Of a stretch of 64,000 nt of DNA, positions 1 to 8,575 are shown one piece after another. Source of the DNA: Mesorhizobium sp. WSM3862 (lineage in GTDB: Bacteria > Pseudomonadota > Alphaproteobacteria > Rhizobiales > Rhizobiaceae); the NCBI RefSeq assembly GCF_002294985.1, contig NZ_NSGE01000015.1, forward strand, positions 1-64,000, read 5' to 3'. A program made the translations under genes and the position numbers. Position 1 is the first letter of the stretch. The number at the start of each line of letters is the position of its first letter. Under the pieces are notes generated by a model. That model was not told the origin of the DNA, did not search any database, and saw only the letters and a program-made list of their open reading frames with translations.

Positions 1-168
1 GATCTCAACCCGATCGAAATGGCCTTCGCCAAGCTCAAGGCGCATCTGCGCGCAAAGGCCATCAGAACCATCGACGCCCTGTGGCAGGCCATCGGCGATA
101 TCTGCAATCTGTTCTCCCCAACAGAATGCAGAAACTACTTCACTGCCGCAGGCTATGGACTCACATGA
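1..168 (+). pseudogene. IS630-family transposase, 3' fragment
   Basis: An open frame enters from the left edge and ends at TGA 166-168, giving 55 residues. It contains DLNPIE followed by a basic helix (KLKAHLRAKA), the signature around the last catalytic Glu of IS630/Tc1-type DDE transposases, and ends in a short tail (AAGYGLT) usual for this family. Only the C-terminus is in the window, so it may belong to an intact IS to the left or be a remnant. A palindromic chromosomal repeat starts right after the stop. No terminal inverted repeat of the IS could be assigned. Confidence 0.75.
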
Positions 169-171
169 AAA

Positions 172-281
172 TCCGCCGCTCTAGAGCGGCTGGCCGTTTC
201 ACGGAAACGCCGAACCGCTCTATCTCTTTGCTCACGCAATTCCGGACGGAAGCCGCTGCGCACGTCCTGGAATTGCTCTAG
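172..281. repeat. Interspersed palindromic repeat (family C, long form)
   Basis: The stretch folds into two hairpins. The first pairs CTAGAGCGG-type and CCGCTCTA arms around TTTCACGGAAA. The second pairs CAATTCCGGACGG-type and CTGGAATTG arms. The second half recurs, with changes, at 10684-10789, 32876-32915 and 50787-50834, and similar elements are known between genes of Mesorhizobium. It lies between the transposase remnant and galE. Confidence 0.7.
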
Positions 282-341
282 CAGTTTCCGCTCGGAATTG
301 TCCCGGCGGATCAAATCTAAGAGGCTCGCTGAGACAAGCCC

Positions 342-1478
342 TCAACCCAGCTCAGCGAGCCCACGCCCCGACACAGTACTCACAGGGACGACTGCCAGCC
401 GTGCAGGCTGGCGTTTTTCCGCGGCGTTCATGCCGCGCGGCGCGCGCTTCGCGCGCGAGACGCCGGCGGACGCTTTGAAAACCTTCGGCTTCAGGGCCGG
501 TCGGAGCCCGAAGAAGGGCGCTGCCGTCCTGACGATGGTGTCTAGATCGGAAAGTTCCGCCACAAAGCCCAACTGCTCTTGTGCAAGGCTGGGATCGGCG
601 AACAGCCCGGCCGGGTCGCCGGGCCGGCGCGGTTTATAGGCGACCGGGACCGTCCGGCCGGTGACGCGGCCGACGGCCTCGAGGATCTCCTTTATCGAGA
701 TGCCTCGGCCGGTGCCGAGATTGACGGACAGGCTGTCGCCGCCCGCCTCGAGATGCATCAATGCCATGAGATGCGCGCGCGCGAGGTCGCTGACGTGGAT
801 GTAGTCGCGCACGCATGTGCCGTCCGCCGTCTCGTAATCGGCGCCGAAGACCTCGATCGCCTCGATCATGCCGGACGCCGCCATCAGCACCCTCGGAATG
901 AGGTGGGTTTCGGGAGTATGCCATTCGCCAAGCTCGCCTTCGGGATCGGCGCCGCAGGCGTTGAAGTAGCGAAGGATCGCGTATCTCGTTCCATAGGCAG
1001 CGGCATAGTCCCTGATGATTTCTTCGCCCATCAGCTTGCTGCGGCCATAGGGGCTGATCGGCTTCTGCGGCGAGGCCTCGCTCACCGGCAATGCTTCCGG
1101 CACGCCATAGGTCGCGCAGCTCGAGGAAAAGATCACCTTGTCGATGCCGCTTGCCCGCGCGGCGTCCAGTACGGCGATGGTGCCGCCGACATTGGTCGCA
1201 TAGTAATCCGCCGGCGCGCTGACCGACTCGCCGACATAGGCAAGGGCGGCGAAATGGATGATCGCTTGTGGTCTGTAAGTCTCGATCGCCCGCCGCAACG
1301 CTTCGGGGTCGCGGATGTCGCCGACGACCAGTGGCCCCCAGGCGACGGCTTTCTCGTTGCCGCGGCTCAAATTGTCGTAGACCACCGGCAAGTAGCCCGC
1401 CGCCGACAGCAGCTTGCAGGCATGGCTGCCGATGAAGCCGGCGCCACCCGTCACCAGAACGGGGCGGCGGGTCATCAT
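342..1478 (-). CDS. galE: UDP-glucose 4-epimerase
   Basis: Extended short-chain dehydrogenase of 378 residues that interconverts UDP-glucose and UDP-galactose in the cytoplasm, supplying galactose for surface polysaccharides (called exoB in many rhizobia). The N-terminal NAD site is TGGAGFIGSH, the Ser/Tyr/Lys catalytic set includes SSSCATYG and YGRSK, and LRYFNACGADP is typical of GalE. Its start overlaps the stop of the upstream decarboxylase gene by 4 bases (ATGA), so the two are translationally coupled. The family is usually about 330 residues. The last 45-50 residues are a basic, low-complexity extension not expected in GalE, perhaps from rearrangement next to the transposase remnant. 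Confidence 0.88.
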   Translation of the reverse strand: MMTRRPVLVTGGAGFIGSHACKLLSAAGYLPVVYDNLSRGNEKAVAWGPLVVGDIRDPEALRRAIETYRPQAIIHFAALAYVGESVSAPADYYATNVGGTIAVLDAARASGIDKVIFSSSCATYGVPEALPVSEASPQKPISPYGRSKLMGEEIIRDYAAAYGTRYAILRYFNACGADPEGELGEWHTPETHLIPRVLMAASGMIEAIEVFGADYETADGTCVRDYIHVSDLARAHLMALMHLEAGGDSLSVNLGTGRGISIKEILEAVGRVTGRTVPVAYKPRRPGDPAGLFADPSLAQEQLGFVAELSDLDTIVRTAAPFFGLRPALKPKVFKASAGVSRAKRAPRGMNAAEKRQPARLAVVPVSTVSGRGLAELG

Positions 1479-2536
1479 GCCGTTGCCTCCCTGGCGGTCG
1501 ATGCCTGGACCGTGCGCGGGGCGATGAACCGGCGTCCGCCCAGGACGGCGTCGAAATAGGCGGCGGTGTGGGCGAGGCCTTCGCTCAGCGCAACCTTCGG
1601 CTCCCAGCCGAGATGCTGCCTGGCAAACGAGATATCGGGCTTGCGCTGCCTGGGGTCGTCGACCGGCAGCGGCCGGTGCACGATGCGCGAGCGTGAATTC
1701 GTATAGTCGATGACCAGCTCGGCCAATTCCATGACGGTGAACTCGACGGGGTTGCCGAGATTGACCGGGTGCTGGGGGGCCACGCCGGCGTTCATCAGGC
1801 GCACGAAGCCTTCGATCAGGTCGTCGACGAAGCAGAAGGAGCGCGTCTGCCCGCCGCTGCCGTAGACGGTGATGTCGTCGCCGCGCAGCGCCTGGACGAT
1901 GAAGTTCGACACCACGCGGCCGTCGTCGGGCCGCATGCGCGGACCGTAGGTGTTGAAGATGCGCGCGACGCGGACATCGATGCCGTATGTCCGCGAGTAA
2001 TCGAAGAACAGCGTCTCGGCCGAGCGCTTGCCCTCGTCGTAGCAGGAGCGCGGACCGTGCGTGTTGACATTGCCGAAGTAACCTTCGGGCTGCGGATGCA
2101 CCAGCGGATCGCCATAGACCTCCGAAGTCGAGGCCTGGAAGATCTTGGCGTTGTGTCGCCGCGCGAGCTCCAGAAGGTTGATCGAGCCGAGCACGCTGGT
2201 CTTGAAGGTGTGGATCGGATCGGCCTGATAATGCGGCGGAGAAGCCGGGCAGGCGAGATTGTAGATCTCGTCGACAGCAAGGTCCGTCGGCAGTTCCTCG
2301 ACGATGTCGTGCCTGATGCAGGCGAAAGTCGCGTCACGCGCTATCGCTGACAGGTTGTAGCGCTTGCCCGTGTGGAAATTGTCCAGCGCGATGACTTCAT
2401 ATCCATCGGCAAGCAGCCTTTGGCACAGATGAGAACCCAGAAATCCTGCTCCGCCGGCGACCAGCGCGCGTCCTTGATCGGCACGCCTCCGTCCCGGCTT
2501 GGTGTCCAGCTTCAGAACTTTGATGACCCTACCCAT
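1475..2536 (-). CDS. UDP-glucuronate decarboxylase (UDP-xylose synthase) family
   Basis: NAD-dependent epimerase/dehydratase of 353 residues. The nucleotide site is AGGAGFLGSHL. The motifs ACPASPPHYQ, STSEVYGDPLVHPQ, SCYDEGKR and RIFNTYGPRM are the characteristic set of UDP-glucuronate decarboxylases, which make UDP-xylose for cell-surface glycans. ATG at 2536 is preferred over an upstream GTG (2563) because a GAGG ribosome site lies 5-8 bases before it. It is the first gene of a two-gene unit with galE. The closely related dTDP-glucose dehydratase and UDP-galacturonate families are less likely given the CYDEGKR signature. Confidence 0.85.
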   Translation of the reverse strand: MGRVIKVLKLDTKPGRRRADQGRALVAGGAGFLGSHLCQRLLADGYEVIALDNFHTGKRYNLSAIARDATFACIRHDIVEELPTDLAVDEIYNLACPASPPHYQADPIHTFKTSVLGSINLLELARRHNAKIFQASTSEVYGDPLVHPQPEGYFGNVNTHGPRSCYDEGKRSAETLFFDYSRTYGIDVRVARIFNTYGPRMRPDDGRVVSNFIVQALRGDDITVYGSGGQTRSFCFVDDLIEGFVRLMNAGVAPQHPVNLGNPVEFTVMELAELVIDYTNSRSRIVHRPLPVDDPRQRKPDISFARQHLGWEPKVALSEGLAHTAAYFDAVLGGRRFIAPRTVQASTAREATA

Positions 2537-3301
2537 GGCGACCTCACACTCGCACACACCCACGCATCGTCGTTCCGGGCCGGGGCAACAGCGTTGCCCG
2601 ACCAGGTGAAATCATGGCGATCCCCTCCGCATGCGCGAAGTCGCCAAAAAACACGATGTGTTTTGTCTGAGTAAGCGGGGTCGTTGCCGTACGGCTTATG
2701 TGCTGCCGCTCAGCTTCCCATTGCCCCTAAGTCGCGATCCACGAACATGGTTGCCACCACCGCGGACTGCTCGCCCAAATTGCACACCCAACGTATGGAA
2801 AGATATACCTGTGCGCGGCATAGTCAACTAATTTAGGGATTCATTAACTTCAGTCTTTTGCGGTTGGTTAACTGTAAGCGTAGGCAGGCGCGCCTTTTGC
2901 GTCATAGAAGGGGTCGGTTCCGGCCGGTTTTCCCGCGGTAAAGCACCGCGTGCCGCGGCCTACGCAAAGCTTGTCGAGTGTTGGGGCGGAAGGCTTCAAG
3001 GTGAAGGACAAGGAACGCGTCTGGCGTCGTCTCTCGGGCTCTGGCATTTCTTGCGGCCGGTCTTTCGGGCTAGAAAATTGCGCAAGTATATCTTAGTTCG
3101 CCAACAGGTAGATCTGGCGAGCGCTTTCCGGATTGATCGGGGCTAGGCGGCCGTGGTGACGACGGTTCCGCAGCCGTGCTGTCCGGCACGCCGAGATGGC
3201 CTCCCGGCATCGCCACCACTCTGAGGTGCATCAACAAGGAGTAGCGCAGGTTGGACAACTGGACGCCGTGCATTCCCGCTTCTACTCCTCATTGCCCCTC
3301 C
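2537..3301. other. Intergenic region without a supported gene
   Basis: About 765 bases with no convincing coding sequence. The part nearest the decarboxylase gene must hold its promoter. An AT-richer patch around 2810-2880 (including TTCATTAAC and GGTTAACTGTAAG) stands out from the GC-rich background and is the best candidate for a promoter region. The short frames on both strands show no ribosome site or family signature. Confidence 0.5.
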
Positions 3302-3768
3302 TTATTCTCCGCCCATCTCCTTCTTGAACTGGGCGAAGTCGACCTGCATGCCGTAGAAGATGGTGCTCCAGTGGCGGGTCAAGGCCGCCAAGGCGACTGC
3401 CTCCTGGATCTCCTCGTCGGTGGCGCCGGCGCGTTTGGCGTTCTCGGTGTCCGACCAGACACAATAATTGCAGGGGATTTGCGCCGCGACCGCAGCGAGA
3501 TCAGCGACTTCACCTTCGGCGGCAGCGCCGTCTTGTCGCTGAGCTCGATGGCCTTGACCTCTGCCCACGCGCCGGGCAGAGCGGCTTTCGGGAACTGCTT
3601 CATGAAGCCGGGCACGCCCCCAACGGTCGACTGGATGTCCTTGATGGCGGCGTCGTAGTCGTCCGCGCCGGCAGGCATGGTCAAGGGCGCGGTGAACGCG
3701 ATAGCGGCGAGCAGCGAGGCGGAACGAAGGTAGGAATGCGCGCTTGAGATGATGCGAATGACAGGCAT
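3302..3768 (-). pseudogene. Carboxymuconolactone decarboxylase-like (AhpD fold) protein, frameshifted
   Basis: The first frame starts at ATG 3768 with ribosome site GGAGAA and encodes a signal-peptide-like N-terminus and a helical region ending KVKSLISL. The continuation AVAAQIPCNYCVW, then EEIQEAVALAALTRHW, is in the next frame and ends at TAA 3302. Losing one G around 3491-3496 explains the switch exactly: CTGGCGGTC is expected, CTGCGGTC is present. The CxxC motif of the family is reduced to CNYC plus a downstream helix, typical of CMD-domain proteins of the peroxidase/decarboxylase superfamily. It is divergent from a TetR gene with shared operators. The shift could be a real inactivation or a base-calling error. 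Confidence 0.75.
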
Positions 3769-3793
3769 GGTGTTCTCCTCTGGTTTTTGTTAG

Positions 3794-3837
3794 CCTTACG
3801 GTGTAAGGTGATCTGGACATGAACCTTACAGTGTAAG
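3794..3837. promoter_or_regulatory. Pair of TetR-type operators
   Basis: Two near-identical palindromes, CCTTACGGTGTAAGG (3794-3808) and CTTACAGTGTAAG (3825-3837), have centres 30 bases apart, close to three helical turns. They fill the space between the divergent decarboxylase-like gene and the TetR gene, so one repressor could control both. The second ends 15 bases before the chosen TetR start, suggesting autorepression. Binding by the adjacent TetR is inferred. Confidence 0.8.
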
Positions 3838-3852
3838 TTGTCAAGCGGCGCC

Positions 3853-4548
3853 ATGGACTCACCGAGCAAGAAAATCCGAACCCGCGGAAAATTGTCCCGC
3901 GAGATGATCGAGGACGCGGCCTTTGCGGTAATCGAGCGGGAAGGGCTCTCCGGCTTCTCGATGCGCAAGCTCGCCGCCAGGCTCGGCTGCGAGGCGATGA
4001 GCATCTACCATCACTTTCCCTCGCAGGCGCATCTCTACGAGGCGCTGGTCGATCGCCAGATGAGCGGGCTCGTGATCCCCGATGACAGCCTTCCTTGGCG
4101 TGAGCGGGCGCGCATCGGTATGCAGGAATTCCGGCGTGTGGCGACGGAGCATCCGGCCTTCGCGCCGTTCATCGTCGTCTATCGCATGAACTCGCCGCCC
4201 TGCCTCGCCAAGTTGAACGCCATCATCGGCCTGTTCGAGGATGGCGGCTTCGGACCTGAGCTCAGCGCCCGTCTGTTCCGCGCCGCCGGTTATTATCTGA
4301 TGGGCGCGATCCTCGACGAGACCGCCGGCTACGCCAAGGGGCCGTCGGCGGTCACCACGGTCAGCGACGAAGAATTGCAGCGCGACTATCCCAGTGTCGT
4401 GGCGGCCGCGGCTTATTTTGGCACAAGCGGTTTCGACAAGACTTTCGAGCTTGGCCTGGAGATGTTTCTGGACGAGATGGAGCGGATTCGCGACGCTGCC
4501 CGGGACGAGGCCGCCAAAAGTGGCGATCGCGCCCGCAAGAAACTCTAA
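3853..4548 (+). CDS. TetR/AcrR family transcriptional regulator
   Basis: Repressor of 231 residues with an N-terminal helix-turn-helix in the TetR arrangement (FSMRKLAARLGCEAMSIYHHF) and a C-terminal all-helical ligand domain resembling the TetR_C tetracycline-type class. The ATG at 3853 is chosen because an in-frame TTG at 3838 would lie in the second operator. It very likely represses itself and the divergent decarboxylase-like gene through the two palindromes at 3794-3837. The ligand is unknown. Confidence 0.85.
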   Translation: MDSPSKKIRTRGKLSREMIEDAAFAVIEREGLSGFSMRKLAARLGCEAMSIYHHFPSQAHLYEALVDRQMSGLVIPDDSLPWRERARIGMQEFRRVATEHPAFAPFIVVYRMNSPPCLAKLNAIIGLFEDGGFGPELSARLFRAAGYYLMGAILDETAGYAKGPSAVTTVSDEELQRDYPSVVAAAAYFGTSGFDKTFELGLEMFLDEMERIRDAARDEAAKSGDRARKKL

Positions 4549-4560
4549 CCAGGGCTTTCA

Positions 4561-5184
4561 ATGCGCTTCCTCTCGGTTCTTGTCCTCATCGCCGGCGCTG
4601 CCATCGGGGTCTTCTATCCCTGGGCGGTGAGCAATTTCTCCGGCCATGCGATCGGCACCTGGCGCGTCTACGAGGGCGGCCGCTTCCGGCCGGCGACCGT
4701 GCGGCTCGCTGCGCGCGACGCGCCTGTCCGCGTGCTGGTCGACCTCACCGCGCGTGCCGAGCGCGTCGCCTCGCAGCAGCACACGGTGCTGACACTGACC
4801 GCGGCAAGCGGCGGCCGCACGGCACTCGCCTCGACGCTCTCCTTCAACCACGCCGACAATCCACGCCAGGTGAGCCCGCAGCTGCCCGACAAGATCTTTC
4901 GCGACGAGGCCGGCGTGATAGAGACGGTCACGCCGGGCGCTTACGTCTTCACTGTCGGTCCGGGCGATGCGGACGGCATCGACATGCGCGCCGTCGACCT
5001 GATCTTGCGTGCCGGCACCGGCTCGGTCGACGAACGCGCGAAGCCGGCCGGTTACACGCTGATGGGCGTCGGCTTGGCTGGGCTGGTGCTTTCGCTGGTC
5101 TTTGGGCGTGGCAACAAGCCGCCGCAGAATCCCAACTCGCAGCCCCCGCCGCCGCGCTGGGGCCGCGGCGGTTCGCAAAGGTGA
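4561..5184 (+). CDS. Hypothetical membrane-anchored protein
   Basis: Protein of 207 residues with an N-terminal hydrophobic segment (residues 3-20), a mainly beta-type extracytoplasmic region, a second membrane segment (about residues 162-180) and a Pro-rich tail. This suggests a periplasmic domain held by two helices. It begins 12 bases after the TetR stop and ends 7 bases before rlmJ, so all three may be co-transcribed. I do not recognise a named family. Confidence 0.65.
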   Translation: MRFLSVLVLIAGAAIGVFYPWAVSNFSGHAIGTWRVYEGGRFRPATVRLAARDAPVRVLVDLTARAERVASQQHTVLTLTAASGGRTALASTLSFNHADNPRQVSPQLPDKIFRDEAGVIETVTPGAYVFTVGPGDADGIDMRAVDLILRAGTGSVDERAKPAGYTLMGVGLAGLVLSLVFGRGNKPPQNPNSQPPPPRWGRGGSQR

Positions 5185-5191
5185 AGGCGGC

Positions 5192-6040
5192 ATGAATTAT
5201 CGCCACGCCTACCACGCCGGCAATTTCGCCGATGTCGTCAAGCACGCGGTGCTCAGCCGGCTGGTCGAGTATCTGAAGCAGAAGGACAAGGCCTTTCGCG
5301 TTATCGACACTCACGCCGGCATCGGCCGCTACGATCTCGCGTCGGTGGAAGCCGGCAAGACGGGTGAATGGCAGGGCGGCATCGGCCGGCTGTCCGAGGC
5401 CGCGCTCGAGCCTCGGACGGCGGCGCTGCTTCAGCCCTATCTGGAAGCGGTGCGCTTGGAAAATCCCGACGGCGGTCTCCGCCGCTATCCCGGCTCACCG
5501 CTGATCGTGCGCCATCTCCTGCGCAAGCAGGATCGGCTTACGGCGATCGAGTTGCATTCCGAGGACGCTGCGCGGCTCAAAGCCATCTTCGCCGGCGACA
5601 TCCAGACCAGGGTGATCGAGCTCGACGGCTGGTTGGCGCTCGGCGCGCATCTGCCGCCGAAGGAAAAGCGCGGGCTCGTGCTTGTCGATCCGCCCTTCGA
5701 GGAGGAGGGCGAGTTCCAGCGTCTCGTCGAGAACCTGCGCCGAGCGCACCGGCGCTGGCCGGGCGGCATCTACGCGCTCTGGTATCCGATCAAGGATCGC
5801 AAGGCGGTCGCCGCCTTCCGCGCCGCGCTGAAGGAGACAGGCATTCCAAAACTGCTCGACATCGGCTTCGAGATCCGGCCTGCCTCGAGCGAACCGAGCC
5901 TCGACGGCAGCGGCCTTGTGGTGGTGAACCCGCCCTTCACGCTGGAGGCCGAATTGCGGGTGATGCTGCCGGCCTTGCATGGAGCGCTTGCCGTCGAACA
6001 GCCGTCGCGCTGGACGATCGAATGGCTGGCCGGTGAGTGA
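5192..6040 (+). CDS. rlmJ: 23S rRNA (adenine(2030)-N6)-methyltransferase RlmJ
   Basis: Enzyme of 282 residues that uses S-adenosylmethionine to methylate A2030 of 23S rRNA. The family signature MNYRHAYHAGNFADVVKH opens the protein, THAGIGRYDL is the cofactor motif, and LVDPPFE is the DPPF-type catalytic motif of N6-adenine methyltransferases. Start ATG 5192 has a GAAGG ribosome site; an upstream ATG frame only shadows the previous gene. Homologues in E. coli were first annotated ComJ/YhiR. It ends 25 bases before the stop of a convergent AraC gene. Confidence 0.92.
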   Translation: MNYRHAYHAGNFADVVKHAVLSRLVEYLKQKDKAFRVIDTHAGIGRYDLASVEAGKTGEWQGGIGRLSEAALEPRTAALLQPYLEAVRLENPDGGLRRYPGSPLIVRHLLRKQDRLTAIELHSEDAARLKAIFAGDIQTRVIELDGWLALGAHLPPKEKRGLVLVDPPFEEEGEFQRLVENLRRAHRRWPGGIYALWYPIKDRKAVAAFRAALKETGIPKLLDIGFEIRPASSEPSLDGSGLVVVNPPFTLEAELRVMLPALHGALAVEQPSRWTIEWLAGE

Positions 6041-6064
6041 GACCGGGACCAGCCGAAGATTGAG

Positions 6065-6820
6065 CTACGCCAGCGCCGAGGGTGTCACGCCGGTCAGCCG
6101 CCGGGCTTCGCGGATCAGATGCGCCTGGTCGGCATAGCCGGCCTCGATGGCGAGCAGCGCGGTCGAGGCATCGCCATGCCGTCGCTGCAGGCGCCGGAAG
6201 CGGTGGAAGCGCAGGATGCGGTCGAGCGTCTTCGGACCATAGCCGAAAGCGTCCTCGAAACGCCGGCGCAGCGTCCGCTCGCTCATGTTGAGGCGGTTGA
6301 GCAGACAGGGAACCAGCGGCGTCTCCGGCGACAGGCCTTCATCAATGAGGTCGAAGGCCCTGCCCATCAGCGCATCGAGCGCATCGCGCCCCTCTGTATG
6401 CGCGCCGACTTCATTTTCCAACTGCCGCACCATGCCGGCGAGGTCGGGCGCGGCCTTGACGCGATCCGACAGTTCGCGGGCACGCGTACCCCATAAGTCC
6501 TGGAGGCTCAGCCGCCCGCCGACGATCTCGCCGGCCGGCACGCCGAGCCAGCCGGCGGCCGCGCCCGGCCGGAAGCGGAAGCCGATGATCACCGACCCGG
6601 GGGGAAGGCGCTCGATCTGCGGCTCCTTGTCCGGTCCGGCCACGCGGAAGCGACCTTCGATCCATTGCAGATCGATGGTCGCGTCCGGCGTGATGACGAT
6701 TGGCGGGACGTCCTGCTTCGCCATGCGATGCACCCAGACGGCGGAGAAGGCGCCGGCCAGGCCTCGCGGGGCGGGCCGTTCCCGAAAGAAGCCGGTGGTC
6801 TGCGCCAGGACCGCTTCCAT
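6065..6820 (-). CDS. AraC family transcriptional regulator
   Basis: Regulator of 251 residues. The C-terminal third carries two helix-turn-helix motifs (MSERTLRRRFEDAFGYGPK and the AIEAGYADQAHLIREARRLTG region), ending GVTPSALA as in many AraC proteins. The N-terminal domain has the PPGSVIIGFRFRPGAA pattern of the DUF6597-type ligand domain. It is transcribed away from the VOC/DoxX genes, separated by 181 bases, and may control them; that link is inferred from position only. Confidence 0.85.
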   Translation of the reverse strand: MEAVLAQTTGFFRERPAPRGLAGAFSAVWVHRMAKQDVPPIVITPDATIDLQWIEGRFRVAGPDKEPQIERLPPGSVIIGFRFRPGAAAGWLGVPAGEIVGGRLSLQDLWGTRARELSDRVKAAPDLAGMVRQLENEVGAHTEGRDALDALMGRAFDLIDEGLSPETPLVPCLLNRLNMSERTLRRRFEDAFGYGPKTLDRILRFHRFRRLQRRHGDASTALLAIEAGYADQAHLIREARRLTGVTPSALA

Positions 6821-7001
6821 ATCTTCTCCGATCTGCTTCGGCGTCCTCTGGCGGGTCCGCTTCGGCCATTTTGGCCGAAATCTTCAATGCGGGTCGCTTC
6901 CGCCGTGGCAAAACAGATGCAGCCTCTTGGCGCGTCCAGCGCCTTCACTGCGCCGCATCCGGTCGCGGATGTGGTCACGAATATAGAAGGGAGTGACAGA
7001 A

Positions 7002-7424
7002 ATGAAAGCTCGCATCACCGTCTTCACCCTTGGCGTCGACGATCTGGAGGCGTCGCTCAAATTCTACCGTGACGGCCTCGGCCTGCCGACCGAAGGCATC
7101 ATCGGCCGCGAGTTCGAGCATGGCGCCGTCGCCTTCTTCGAGCTTGCCGGCGGCTTGAAATTCGCGATCTTCGAGCGCGCGAACATCGCCCTCGACGCCA
7201 CCGTGCCGCAGAGCGGCCGCAGTCCGACCGGGTTCACCATCGGCCACAACGTGGCGAGCGAGGCCGAGGTCGACGCGACCATGGCCGAGGCCGTCAAGGC
7301 CGGCGCGCGCGTGGCCAAGCCGGCGCAAAAGACCTTCTGGGGCGGCTATGCCGGCTATTTCCAGGATCCCGACGATCATCTCTGGGAAGTCGTCTACAAC
7401 CCCGCTTTCATCCCGAAGGATTGA
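7002..7424 (+). CDS. VOC family (glyoxalase/bleomycin-resistance fold) protein
   Basis: Protein of 140 residues with paired beta-alpha-beta-beta-beta units of the vicinal oxygen chelate fold: ITVFTLGVDDLEASLKFYRDGLG at the start and GYAGYFQDPDDHLWEVVYNP near the end, where the Glu is a usual metal ligand. ATG 7002 is used because AGAAGGGAG lies 10 bases upstream; the GTG at 6993 is too close. The substrate cannot be read from sequence. It is followed by a DoxX gene 24 bases downstream, a pairing that suggests co-transcription. Confidence 0.82.
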   Translation: MKARITVFTLGVDDLEASLKFYRDGLGLPTEGIIGREFEHGAVAFFELAGGLKFAIFERANIALDATVPQSGRSPTGFTIGHNVASEAEVDATMAEAVKAGARVAKPAQKTFWGGYAGYFQDPDDHLWEVVYNPAFIPKD

Positions 7425-7448
7425 CCCGGAAACCTGCAAGAGGTCGAC

Positions 7449-7811
7449 ATGTCGATCGATACCATTCAGGCGATAGGCGCGCTTCTCATCGGCGGCGTGT
7501 TCGTCTTCGCCGGCATCGAGCACTTCCTGAAATTCAAGGCTATGTGCGACTATCTGGCGAGCCGGAAGTTTCCGGCTCCCGCTGTCATGCTGGCAGCCGG
7601 CTCAGCCCTCGAGGTCGTCGCCGGTCTGATGCTTGCGCTCGGCCGTGCCGTGCCTTTCGCCGCAGGTGCGCTTGTGCTGTTCACGCTGTCGACGAACGTC
7701 GCGCTGCTGCGCTTCTGGGAGTCCGAAGAGCTGGAGCGGCAGGTGCTGCGCAACGCCTTCCTGATCAACCTAGCCGTCGTCGGCGGACTGCTGGTGGCGG
7801 GAACCGTCTGA
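7449..7811 (+). CDS. DoxX family membrane protein
   Basis: Inner-membrane protein of 120 residues with four predicted helices. AGIEHFLKF and ASRKFPAPAVMLAAGSALEVVAG match the DoxX/SURF4-like pattern (helix 1, short loop, conserved GxxxE helix). Related proteins act in thiosulfate:quinone oxidation or redox balance, but a precise role is not evident here. It follows the VOC gene with an AAGAGG ribosome site. Confidence 0.8.
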   Translation: MSIDTIQAIGALLIGGVFVFAGIEHFLKFKAMCDYLASRKFPAPAVMLAAGSALEVVAGLMLALGRAVPFAAGALVLFTLSTNVALLRFWESEELERQVLRNAFLINLAVVGGLLVAGTV

Positions 7812-7921
7812 CAGCCGGACCGCATCTGGAACGATGATTTGGGAAACCATTGTCTTCACAACCGCTTGACCGCCGTCAAGCGAATCCGCACAGTGCGTGC
7901 AACCGACCTTGAGAGGCTGTC

Positions 7922-8374
7922 ATGACTCGCTTCGCCCATTCCGCCCTTGCCGCGCTGATTTCGCTTCTGACGCCGCTTGGCACGTCGCTTGGTTTCACCC
8001 AGGCAGCGCAGGCCGCCGACCTTGCCGTTTTAACCGAGGATGACGGCAGCGTCTGCGGCGAGGCCTGGGTGCTGAGCAAGATCACCGATCGCTTCAGCTA
8101 TCAGGTTCATCATGTGCCGCACCTGCCGGATGTCGCGATCACCGATTTCCATAACATCCGCCTGCATCGTTATCTGCCGTCGACCGAGAGATGGCCGATC
8201 GGCCGGCACTATTGCCGCGCCACCGTCAGCCTGTCGGACGGCCGCGACCGCTCGATCTTCTACCTGATCGAGGAAGGCCAGGGCTTCGCCTCGATCGGCG
8301 ACAATGTCGAGTTCTGCGTCTCCGGCTTCGACCGCTGGATGGTTTATAACGGCCGCTGCCGCGTGCTTCGGTAA
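7922..8374 (+). CDS. Hypothetical secreted protein
   Basis: Protein of 150 residues with a clear signal peptide (hydrophobic core to about residue 24, cleavage likely after AQAA) and a small mature domain with three Cys (in SVCGEAW, HYCRAT and EFCVSG) plus one near the end (GRCRVLR), consistent with disulfides in the periplasm. ATG 7922 follows a GAGAGGC ribosome site. I know similar unnamed proteins in Mesorhizobium, but no function. Confidence 0.7.
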   Translation: MTRFAHSALAALISLLTPLGTSLGFTQAAQAADLAVLTEDDGSVCGEAWVLSKITDRFSYQVHHVPHLPDVAITDFHNIRLHRYLPSTERWPIGRHYCRATVSLSDGRDRSIFYLIEEGQGFASIGDNVEFCVSGFDRWMVYNGRCRVLR

Positions 8375-8543
8375 GAAGCCGCTGATCCATTCCCTGGCCT
8401 GCGGCCTTCAGGTCGCAGGCCACTCCGTTCGGCCCGTCGACGGCATCAGTCCCATCGCGAATATTGTGAGCTTGCCGGCCATCCCGGAAGGCAAATCGGC
8501 TAATCGGCTGCCGATTGACAACTGTCGAACTGTCGCCTAAAAA

Positions 8544-8559
8544 GAGACAGACCTGTCTC
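8544..8559. promoter_or_regulatory. Operator of the adjacent TetR gene
   Basis: A perfect palindrome with 7-base arms, GAGACAG-AC-CTGTCTC, lies 16 bases before the ATG of the TetR gene at 8576. The position fits autorepression of the TetR-EamA pair. The same half-site TGTCTC/GAGACA type is common for TetR regulators. Confidence 0.75.
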
Positions 8560-8575
8560 ATCACACAGCGGTATA

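Noticed and set aside
579..1559. 326-codon open frame on the plus strand over galE
   Set aside because: It is antisense to a clear galE gene. GC-rich codon use opens the opposite frame and no domain is visible.
3070..3273. 67-codon minus-strand frame in the gap after the decarboxylase gene
   Set aside because: No ribosome site, Pro/Ser-rich chance composition and overlap with likely control sequence.
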